Below are positions 6,281-12,442 of a stretch of 12,442 nt of DNA, piece by piece. Below the pieces are notes generated by a model that saw only the letters and a list, made by a program, of their open reading frames with translations, was not told where the DNA came from and ran no database searches. Within the stretch, counting starts at the first letter, position 1, and each line of letters starts with the position of its first letter. The stretch is from Chloroflexota bacterium (lineage in GTDB: Bacteria; Chloroflexota; Limnocylindria; Limnocylindrales; CSP1-4): contig JACVXW010000190.1 of the NCBI GenBank assembly GCA_015661135.1, positions 1-12,442 of the forward strand, read 5' to 3'. A program made the translations under genes and the position numbers.

Positions 6281-7591
6281 ATGTTTCTCGACCGCGTGAA
6301 GATCCTGGTCCGCGCCGGCGCGGGCGGCGACGGCGCAGCCACGTTCCGCCAGGAGGCGCACGTCCCGCGCGGTGGCCCCGATGGCGGTGACGGCGGGCGC
6401 GGTGGATCCATCCACGTCCGCGTGGACCCCGGCCAGACCACGCTCCGGGACTTCCGCTACCGGCACCATTTTCGGGCCACCCCCGGCGGTCGCGGCGAGG
6501 GCTCGAGACGCCATGGAAAGGCAGGCGAGGACCTGATCCTGGAGGTCCCGCCCGGGACGGCGATCTACGACGACGAGACAGGCGAGCTGGTCGCCGACCT
6601 CCTCGCCTCGGGCCAGACGACGGTCGTGGCGCGCGGTGGGCGCGGAGGCCTGGGCAACAAGCACTTCGCGACCTCCCGTCATCAGGCTCCCAAGCACGCC
6701 CAGAAGGGCGAGCCGGGCGTGGAGCGCTGGCTCCGACTCGAGCTCCGCCTCATCGCCGATATCGGCCTCGTCGGTCTCCCCAACGCCGGCAAGTCCACCC
6801 TGCTCGGCGCCCTGACCGCGGCCCTCCCGAAGATCGCGGACTACCCGTTCACGACGCTCGAGCCCAACCTCGGGGTCATGGATTTCGGTGCCGAGGACGG
6901 CCGGCTGCCGACGATCGCCGACGTGCCGGGCCTCATCGAGGGTGCCAGCGACGGGGCCGGACTGGGCCATGCATTCCTGCGCCACGTGGAGCGGACACGG
7001 GTGCTGGTCCACGTGGTGGACGGCGCCGGCCGGGACCCCGAGTGGGCCTTCGACGTCATCCAGGGTGAGCTTCGCGCCCACGAGCTTCGCGCCCACGATC
7101 CGGCGCTGCTCCAGAAGCCGATGCTCATCGCGTTCAACAAGCTGGACCTGCCCGGGGCGGCCGAAGCCTGGCCGGCGTTCCGCGCCGCCCGCGAGGGCGA
7201 CGGGTTGGCGGTGGTCGGAATTGCCGCCGCTGACGGTCGCGGCATCGACGATCTTCGCGCGGTCCTCGGCCGTCTCCTCCCGGACGCCGCCGAGCTTGCC
7301 GAGCCGCCCGAGCCGGCCGGCGTGATCGTCCACCGGATCGAGGGGATGGGCGAATCGTTCGCCGTCGACCGCGACACCGACGGTGTTCTGCGGGTGCGCG
7401 GCAAGCGAATCGAGCGGATCGCCGCCCAGACGAACTTCGAGGTCGAGGAGTCGGCCGAACGGTTCCAGCGCGACCTCGCCCGGCTGGGCATCGAGGCGGA
7501 GCTTCGGCGGGCCGGGGTGGAGCCCGGCGACACCGTCCGGTTCGGGACGGTTGAGCTCGAATGGGAGCCCGACCCCTGGGCGCGCGAGTGA
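6281..7591 (+). CDS. obgE: GTPase Obg (CgtA)
   Basis: Obg is an essential cytosolic GTPase that binds the 50S ribosomal subunit and links its assembly to growth and stress state. The protein has 436 residues, normal for Obg with a C-terminal OCT domain. The glycine-rich Obg fold covers 1-158 (GGPDGGDGGRGGS at 31-43). The G domain has G1 GLPNAGKST at 165-173, G2 YPFTTLEPN at 188-196, G3 DVPG at 214-217 and G4 NKLD at 286-289. The OCT domain runs from about 357 to 428. The ATG at 6281 matches the family start MFLDRVKILV; AGGA lies at 6272-6275. Residues 263-272 are an exact five-residue duplication (ELRAH twice) from a 15-base tandem repeat. It lies 89 bases after the M23 gene, and nadD begins 31 bases later, so the two probably share a transcript. 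No damage is seen. Confidence 0.97.
   Translation: MFLDRVKILVRAGAGGDGAATFRQEAHVPRGGPDGGDGGRGGSIHVRVDPGQTTLRDFRYRHHFRATPGGRGEGSRRHGKAGEDLILEVPPGTAIYDDETGELVADLLASGQTTVVARGGRGGLGNKHFATSRHQAPKHAQKGEPGVERWLRLELRLIADIGLVGLPNAGKSTLLGALTAALPKIADYPFTTLEPNLGVMDFGAEDGRLPTIADVPGLIEGASDGAGLGHAFLRHVERTRVLVHVVDGAGRDPEWAFDVIQGELRAHELRAHDPALLQKPMLIAFNKLDLPGAAEAWPAFRAAREGDGLAVVGIAAADGRGIDDLRAVLGRLLPDAAELAEPPEPAGVIVHRIEGMGESFAVDRDTDGVLRVRGKRIERIAAQTNFEVEESAERFQRDLARLGIEAELRRAGVEPGDTVRFGTVELEWEPDPWARE
7067..7096 (+). repeat. exact 15-base tandem duplication inside obgE
   Basis: The unit GAGCTTCGCGCCCAC occurs at 7067-7081 and again, without mismatch, at 7082-7096. It adds the residues ELRAH in frame, in the G domain between the G3 and G4 motifs. 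The perfect identity suggests a recent slip event. Confidence 0.85.
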
Positions 7592-7622
7592 GTGGCGTGT
7601 CGCGGCGACGGCGCGCGGCCGG

Positions 7623-8759
7623 ATGAGCGATATCGTGGCCGGCCGAACCGGGATCATGGGCGGGACGTTCGATCCAGTGCACCGCGGCCATCTCGCGATC
7701 GCCGAGGCCGCCGTCTCGGCACTCGGGCTGGAGCGCGTGCTCTTCCTCCCCGCCGGGGTGCCGCCCCACAAGCAGGACGCCGTCCTCGCGAGCGCCAAGG
7801 ACCGGGTGGCGATGGTCCAGCTTGCGATCGCCGGCAAGCGGCGCTTCGTCCTGAGCCGGGTGGATGTGGACCGGCCCGGTCCGTCCTGGACCGCCGAGTC
7901 GATCCGCCTGATCGCGGCCGCGGAGCGGGCGGCCGGGCGGGAGCCGGACCTCTTCCTCATCGTTTCCGCCGAGACCTTTGCCGCTCTTCCGGGCTGGCAC
8001 GAGCCGGGGGCACTGCTCCGCGCCTGCCGCATCGCCGTGGTGCCGCGGGCCGGGTACCCGACGCCGGACCCGGCCTGGATCGGCGGGCGGTTTCCCGGTC
8101 TGGAGGACCGCATTGGTCTGCTCGACGGCCCCCGCCTCCCGGTCTCATCGACCGAGGTTCGCGAGCGGGTTGCAGCGGGCCGCGCCATCGAGCGCCTCGT
8201 CCCGGCGGCGGTCCGGCGCTACATCGCGGATCATGGCCTCTATCAGCCTGTGCCCGGCTCGCCGGGAACCACTCCGGAGGACCGCGCCCCAGTGACCGAC
8301 GCCGCATCCCCGCCCGCCGCATCCTCGCCCGCCGCATCCACGCCCGCCGCATCCACGCCTCGCCCCGACGGCCTGCCCCGCCGGAAGGGCCGCGCCGCCG
8401 TCGCCGATCGATCGTCACTCGACATCGCCCGGCGCGTCGTCGCTCTCGCCGAAGACAAGAAGGCCGCCGACATCGTCCTCCTCGACCTCTCGGCGCTGAC
8501 CGCCATGGCCGACTATTTCGTCATCTGCTCGGGCGGATCGGAGAGGGACCGCGTCATCGCACTGGGTGCTGGTCGACTTCGGGAGCGTGGTCGTCCACGC
8601 CTTCACCCCGCCCGAGCGCGACTTCTACCAGCTGGAAAAGCACTGGTCGGAGGCGAAGACGGTCCTGCGGGTTCAATAGGGGAGGTCTGCCGTACGGGGT
8701 GCCCCCGTACCCTCGGGTCATGTCACGCGCGTTGGCGGTCTTCCACTATCGGCCCATGA
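7623..8759 (+). CDS. nadD: nicotinate-nucleotide adenylyltransferase NadD, reading through into rsfS
   Basis: NadD adenylates nicotinate mononucleotide to deamido-NAD in NAD synthesis. The ATG at 7623 gives MSDIVAGRTGIMGG. The nucleotidyltransferase marks are GTFDPVHRGH at 14-23, PAGVPPHKQD at 43-52, DRPGPSWT at 83-90 and VSSTEVRERV at 174-183, and the domain ends at YIADHGLYQ near residue 208. The usual G-D segment before LP.W reads SAETFAALPGW here, a mild departure. No stop follows: the frame continues through a Pro/Ala/Ser linker and the N-terminal half of RsfS. Past about 8550 it leaves the RsfS frame, so the final roughly 70 residues to the stop at 8759 are meaningless. The functional NadD part is about 7623-8250. 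It sits 31 bases after obgE. Confidence 0.9.
   Translation: MSDIVAGRTGIMGGTFDPVHRGHLAIAEAAVSALGLERVLFLPAGVPPHKQDAVLASAKDRVAMVQLAIAGKRRFVLSRVDVDRPGPSWTAESIRLIAAAERAAGREPDLFLIVSAETFAALPGWHEPGALLRACRIAVVPRAGYPTPDPAWIGGRFPGLEDRIGLLDGPRLPVSSTEVRERVAAGRAIERLVPAAVRRYIADHGLYQPVPGSPGTTPEDRAPVTDAASPPAASSPAASTPAASTPRPDGLPRRKGRAAVADRSSLDIARRVVALAEDKKAADIVLLDLSALTAMADYFVICSGGSERDRVIALGAGRLRERGRPRLHPARARLLPAGKALVGGEDGPAGSIGEVCRTGCPRTLGSCHARWRSSTIGP
8276..8294 (+). promoter_or_regulatory. ribosome site and GTG that could start rsfS separately
   Basis: GGAGGA at 8276-8281 is a strong Shine-Dalgarno sequence ten bases before an in-frame GTG at 8292-8294. It lies within the stretch read through from nadD. It implies that rsfS may be translated on its own even though nadD has no stop before it. 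Confidence 0.5.
8292..8679 (+). pseudogene. rsfS: ribosomal silencing factor RsfS, internally deleted and frameshifted
   Basis: RsfS binds uL14 on the 50S subunit and blocks subunit joining when nutrients are short. From the GTG at 8292, a low-complexity Pro/Ala/Ser head precedes the RsfS/DUF143 domain: SLDIARRVVALAEDKKAADI, then MADYFVICSGGSER to about 8546. The expected middle helix and strand, some 25 to 30 residues, are missing. The next frame resumes as ASSHWVLVDFGSVVVH (from about 8551), then FTPPERDFYQLEKHWSEAK to TAG at 8677-8679. Both halves match the family closely, so only the middle is lost. rsfS is widely conserved, and its break here more likely reflects a sequence or assembly error than loss. 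The start could alternatively be the nadD ATG if a fusion is real. Confidence 0.85.
8301..8360 (+). repeat. four tandem copies of a 15-base unit in the nadD-rsfS linker
   Basis: The unit GCCGCATCC plus six variable bases starts at 8301, 8316, 8331 and 8346. The copies encode AASPP, AASSP, AASTP and AASTP. The last three bases of each unit are CCC or CCT. The copies keep the reading frame, so they form a flexible linker whose length can change by slippage. Confidence 0.9.
8692..8710 (+). terminator. strong hairpin between rsfS and the small zinc-ribbon gene
   Basis: GTACGGGG (8692-8699) and CCCCGTAC (8703-8710) form a perfect 8-base stem with a 3-base loop, 13 bases after the rsfS stop. No T-run follows, so termination is uncertain. 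Its 3' arm overlaps a possible -10 element, TACCCT (8708-8713). Confidence 0.45.
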
Positions 8760-9004
8760 CGGCCCTCCGCGAACGATGTCCCGCCTGCAACCGCCGCCTG
8801 ATCACGACCCGGTTTGACACGACCTTCCGGATGCCGGATCAGACCGAGCGGCTGTGCTTCGGGATCCCCGGCGGGTTGTGCGAGGACTGCCACCAGCTGT
8901 ACATCGAGCCGGACCTCATCGAGCTCCTGGAACTGGGCACCGGCCGCTGCACCTTCGCGATCGAGAGCGACCTCGTGATCCAGGAACAGGCCTGGTCGGC
9001 ATGA
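8720..9004 (+). CDS. small zinc-ribbon protein of unknown function
   Basis: The product has 94 residues from the ATG at 8720, or 82 from the ATG at 8756. Counted from the second ATG, cysteines at 8 and 11 (RCPACN) and at 42 and 45 (LCEDC) form two CxxC knuckles, with an extra Cys34; they probably bind one zinc ion. The layout resembles the N-terminal zinc finger of YgiT/MqsA, but the helix-turn-helix half is absent. The acidic C-terminal half (IEPDLIELLELG) has no motif I know. Neither start has a Shine-Dalgarno sequence. TACCCT at 8708-8713 ends six bases before the 8720 ATG, which would fit a leaderless transcript. It follows rsfS by 40 bases and ends 111 bases before the convergent holA. 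It could be a regulator or a ribosome-linked factor; I cannot say which. Confidence 0.75.
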   Translation: MSRALAVFHYRPMTALRERCPACNRRLITTRFDTTFRMPDQTERLCFGIPGGLCEDCHQLYIEPDLIELLELGTGRCTFAIESDLVIQEQAWSA

Positions 9005-9039
9005 CGGCGGCCCACCGCGGCGCGATCCGGATCCCGGCC

Positions 9040-9057
9040 CGGCGGAGCCATCCGCCG
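9040..9057. terminator. hairpin between the convergent genes
   Basis: CGGCGGA (9040-9046) and TCCGCCG (9051-9057) pair perfectly across the loop GCCA, midway between the end of the zinc-ribbon gene (9004) and the end of holA (9116). A shared terminator for both strands is expected at this place, but neither side has a T-run. Confidence 0.4.
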
Positions 9058-9115
9058 CATCGAACGCTGCCCGTCCAACTGCCGGCGTGGTTGCGCCACC
9101 AGGTCCCGGATCGGC

Positions 9116-10181
9116 TCAGCCTCCCGACGCCACCCGATCCGCGACCCACAGGTCAAACGCCAGCCTGACGGCCGCGTCCCCGGCCACTGCGCCACCGACG
9201 CCTTTCACCAGCGCATCCAGCTCGAGCAGGCCCTCCAGAGCGGCATCGAGCTCGCCGACCGTCCAGGCCCTGGCCTGTCTCGCCAGCGTCTCCGCACGGA
9301 ACGGTTGCAGGCGCATGGAGCGGACGAGCGAACCCGGGGTCTCGCCGGACCCCAGGCGGTCCGCGACCTCGATGAGCTCCCGCAGCCGGCGATGCAGCAC
9401 CGCGAGCAGGACCGGCTCCGGCGTGCTTCCCAGGAGGCGCTCCAGGAGTTCGAGTGACCTCGCCCGCTGGCGCATCGCGACGGCATCCACGAACGCCCAA
9501 ACGGATCCGGGAACGGCCTCGGCGACGAGCTCGCGGACATCATCCACGGTTACAGCTCCGTTGCCGGGCGGGTCGCCGGTCCAGTTGCCCGCTCCGGCGC
9601 CAGTCCCTTGCTCGCCGGCGTGGCGGAGGGCGAGCTTCTCGAGCTCCATGACCGCGATCCGGCTCTGCTGCCGGCGGTCCGCGTCGTTCTCGTTCACGAA
9701 CCCGCCGATCCGCGTTGCAAGCTCCCGCGCCACTCCCGGCCCGAGCGTGATCCCGCGCTCCCGCGCCCGGTGCTCCACCCAGGCGGCCAGCGCACCCTGG
9801 CGCGGGGCGGCGAACAGGCGGATCTCAGGGCGGCTCCTTCCGGCCCGACTCCGTCTCCTCGGCCACCACGAGCCCGTTGCCGTCGGCCAGGAGGGAGATG
9901 GCCGCGGCGAGGGCGTCGCGATCCGCGTTCTTTCGGACGAGGGGGCCCGCGTTCGAGAGGATCGCCACGGTGCCGCCGCCGAACATCGTTCCGGTTGCCA
10001 GGCGCTCGCCGATCTCGCCGATCTGCCTGAAAGCGATGCCTGCCTCGCCGCGAACGCGCCAGCGCTCCGGAGCGCCTCCCGGAAACCGGGCCGGATCCTT
10101 GCGGAACGCCTCGACCGCGGCCTCGATCGACCAGGAATCGTCGCCCCAGTAGTAGGCGATCCGCGCCGCGGTCAGGCTCAC
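9116..10181 (-). pseudogene. holA: DNA polymerase III delta subunit HolA, frameshifted by a small internal deletion
   Basis: HolA opens the sliding clamp within the clamp-loader complex. The probable start is the GTG at 10181-10179 (VSLTAARIAYYWGDD, the family's first strand). The first frame reads through the N-terminal domain to VVAEETESGRKEPP and meets TGA at 9827-9825. The next frame carries the continuation, EIRLFAAPRQGALAAWVEH (from 9826), then RIGGFVNENDADRRQQSRIAVMELEKL and the helical collar domain, ending DRVASGG before TGA at 9118-9116. Family members have roughly ten to fifteen residues between KEPP and this strand; these are missing and the frame is shifted. The long alternative ORF on this strand down to 9694 is out of frame with HolA and is not a gene here. 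holA is essential, so a sequence error is more likely than true loss. comEC lies directly upstream. Confidence 0.85.
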
Positions 10182-11118
10182 CCTCGGGATGGTACCGGAG
10201 GGTTCGACCGGCGTCGGCGGGCGGCAGGCGAATGCTCGCCGGCGCGACAACCGGAAGATCAGCTGCCGGATCAGCCGCGGGATCGGTCGCGGCCGTGAGG
10301 GCACCCGCGGACGGTCGTACGGGCAGACCACAGAGGAACGCCGCGCCGGTGGCGCTCAGCTCCGGCGAGCGGCTCGCGACAGGACGGTCCTCGGCTGACG
10401 CGGCCTCGGCATGGACGCGAACCGGCCCGGGCCCGAGCTCGATCTCGACCGTCCCGTCCGTGTCCGTCCGGAGCACGCGCGCACCCGACGCCTCGAGGCG
10501 CCCGATCGCGGCCGCCGTCGGATGCCCGTACGGATTGCCACGACCGGCCGAGACGACGGCGACCTGGGGCTGCAGGGCGGCCAGGAGCGCCTCGGTCGAG
10601 GACGTCCGCGACCCGTGGTGGGCCACCTTGAGCACCTCGACCTGCGGCAATCCCCGGGCGAGGATCGTCGGATCGATCTCCTCCTCGATGTCGCCCGTCA
10701 GCAGGAACCGGTGCCCCCCGACCTCGCCGAGGAGGACGATCGAGACGTTGTTGATGCCGGTCCCGCCGTCCGGGGGCAGCTCCGGGACGGACCCGGGGTC
10801 CGGCCACAGGACGCGCAGGCGAATGTCGTCCACCCGGAGGCTGTCGCCGGTCGCGAGTGTGCCGCGCGCGATGCCACTCGGGGCCAGGACGGCGATCAGC
10901 GCGGCATACCCGGGCCCGGGCCCGGGCATCCCCGGCTCCAGGACCCGCCGCACCGCGTAGCGGCCGAGGATCGCCGCCAGGCCGGCCGCGTGGTCCTCGT
11001 GGGGGTGCGACAGGACGACGACATCGATCCGACGGTCCCAAGGCGGCAGTGCCTCGTCCAGCGCCACGAGCAGCCGCCCGGGATCCGGCCCGCCGTCCAC
11101 GAGCATCCGACTCCCGCG
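10182..11118 (-). pseudogene. comEC: ComEC C-terminal metallo-beta-lactamase-like domain, in a shifted frame
   Basis: This is the extracellular or periplasmic nuclease-like domain that ends ComEC, thought to process incoming DNA. It reads RGSRMLVDGGPDPGRLL from 11118, then the metal-binding HPHEDH (His codon near 11007), INNVSIVLLGEV, LLTGDIEEEIDP, VLKVAHHGSRTSS and SAGRGNPYGHPTAAAI, followed by DTDGTVEIELG. These are the usual ComEC metallo-beta-lactamase marks in order. The domain is joined to the upstream half (11119-12442) only after a frame change at 11116-11123; the short DVGQGD-type segment that should stand at its start is missing. No stop ends this frame before it runs over holA (it stays open to 9694), so the end given here, at the holA start, is inferred. 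Confidence 0.8.
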
Positions 11119-12442
11119 CGAGTGAGGCGGGCGATCCCGTCCGGCCGGTGGGTGATGGCGATCGCCAGGGCCACGACGGCCGAGCAGAGGCCGACGGCGA
11201 TGAGGCGCTTCGCTCGCGTGCGCCGTGGCGCGGCGGTCCGATGGGGATGTCCCGCCGGCCGCCCGGCGGCGACAGAGCCGGCCCTGCTCGGCGCCCCTCC
11301 GCGCTTGCGAAACACCCGGTCAGCCAAGGCGATCACCAGCGCGGAAACCACGGCGACCCCCGCGTCCCACGGCGGCTCCAGCGCAACGCTGGCGAACGGG
11401 ACCGAAGCCCCAGCCCGCACGAGGCCCACGATCCCGGCGAGGAGCGCCCAGGCCGGGAGCCCGCCGATCGTGGCGATCAACAGCGGCGCGCCGGCCAGCG
11501 TGAGCACGCCGGCCCCAAGCGCGACCGCCCCGGCCGCCATCGCCGGTGCCACGAGGGGCACGACGCCCAGGTTCACGAGCGGCGAGACGATCGAAAGCCG
11601 CCCGAACTCGAGGGCCACGATCGGCAGGGTGGCGAGTTGGGCGGCCAGCGAGACGCCGAGCGACTCGGCCAGCCATGCCCGGGCTCGACCCGGCTCGGTG
11701 CCGGCGAGGCGCTGGGCGAGCGGCGTGCCCCACAGGATGAGCCCGCCCGTGGCCAGGGCGGACAGCCGGAAGCCGATGTCGTCGATGAGGCGCGGGTCGA
11801 CGAGGAGCAGCAGCGTGACGGCCCAGCCAATCGCGGCTGCGGCTCGGCTCGGCCGTCCGAGCTCCCGCGCCAGCAGCACGACGCCGGCCATCACCGCCGC
11901 GCGGACCACGGATGGCGACGCGCCGACGAGGACGACGTAGACCACGATCGCCAAGGCGATGATCACGGCGCGCCGCCGCCGCGCGACACGGCCGACGAGC
12001 GCGCCGAGCGTCGCGGCCACGATCGCGATGTTCCAGCCCGAGATCGCGACCACGTGACTCGCGCCCACCGCAGTGAACGCGCCGGCGAGTTCCCGATCCA
12101 CCCGGTCCCGGAGGCCGATCAGGATGCCCGATGCCAGGCCGGCCTCCGGCTCCGGGATCGCCCGCCGGAGCGCCTCGTCGGCGCCGCGACGGAGCCCCTC
12201 GAGGGCCCGGCCCGGTCCGCCCGGCGCGGTCACCAGCGTCATCGACCTTGCCCGGACGGTTCCGGCCGCGCCGATCCGTCGGAGATAGTCGCCGTACTCG
12301 CCGTCCGGCCGCGGCTCGATCTCGCCATCGATCTCCAGGGCATCCCCCGGAACCACGGCCGGCCAGGCCGGCAGGGTGGCCGCGAGGCGGACCCCGGGCG
12401 GCACCTCCAGTTCCACGACCGCGGGCCGGCTGCCCTCGCGGA
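11119..12442 (-). pseudogene. comEC: ComEC N-terminal and membrane (competence) part, truncated by the window edge
   Basis: ComEC forms the inner-membrane channel that carries single-stranded DNA during natural transformation. The frame is open from 12440 at the window edge, and the gene's start lies outside. The OB-fold-like part ends near GEYGDYLRRIGAAGTV. The competence domain follows with GILIGLRDRVDRELAGAF and the family signature HVVAISGWNIAIV (about residues 129-141 of the visible part). Several hydrophobic segments come next, such as AVIIALAIVVYVVLVGASPS, AAIGWAVTLLLLVDPRLI, VNLGVVPLVAPAMAAGAVAL and LIAVGLCSAVVALAIAI. The frame loses sense after RPDGIARLT at about 11121, where the metallo-beta-lactamase domain should begin in the same frame, and runs on to a stop at 10896. 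The domain continues in the next frame. Confidence 0.87.

Noticed and set aside
6161..8188. 675-codon open frame on the minus strand across obgE and nadD
   Set aside because: It mirrors two clear genes on the plus strand and shows only low-complexity Arg/Pro/Gly-rich text.
8301..8360. 15-base repeats as a CRISPR array
   Set aside because: The units are contiguous, lack spacers and encode an in-frame peptide repeat.
9694..10181. Continuation of the comEC frame as a real C-terminal domain
   Set aside because: From 10181 down, HolA is clearly encoded in the other frames, and the comEC-frame text is Arg/Gly-rich shadow.
2275..11123. Programmed frameshifting or translational bypass as the cause of the broken genes
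   Set aside because: Bypass keeps extra sequence in the DNA; here family residues are missing from the DNA itself. No slippery heptamer is visible at the junctions.

Overview
This is a high-GC housekeeping segment from a bacterium. Synteny and protein style (CTP synthase, YwjH-type transaldolase, Rho with a SAP-like N-terminus, LysM/M23 hydrolase, Obg with a C-terminal OCT domain, NadD, RsfS, HolA, ComEC) suggest an uncultured Chloroflexota lineage of the Limnocylindria type. That placement is inference from memory of similar proteins, not from a search. I see no rRNA, tRNA, CRISPR array, insertion sequence, phage or defence genes. No gene-free stretch exceeds 300 bases; the longest is the 230-base rho to M23 gap.

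Layout, plus strand: pyrG (3' part, 2-1261), a fructose-6-phosphate aldolase/transaldolase (1395-2063), a broken Gfo/Idh/MocA oxidoreductase (2111-3186), rho (3350-4726) behind a good sigma-70-type promoter, a broken secreted LysM/M23 peptidase (4957-6191) behind a structured leader, obgE (6281-7591), nadD (from 7623) reading without a stop into a broken rsfS (8292-8679), and a small zinc-ribbon gene (8720-9004). The minus strand converges on these: broken comEC (10182 to beyond 12442), then broken holA (9116-10181).

Obg, NadD and RsfS form a growth and ribosome-control group. PyrG and NadD supply nucleotides and NAD. HolA serves replication and ComEC serves DNA uptake.

The most striking feature is damage. 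At least six sites in five genes lack a short stretch that their families conserve (my estimates run from about ten to thirty residues). Most of these sites also shift the reading frame, while pyrG, the aldolase, rho, obgE and nadD look intact. rsfS and holA are core genes, so assembly or consensus deletion is the likeliest cause, ahead of true gene decay. The second point of interest is the M23 leader, which contains two mutually exclusive hairpins and looks like an RNA switch. I did not find a convincing new multi-gene system here.
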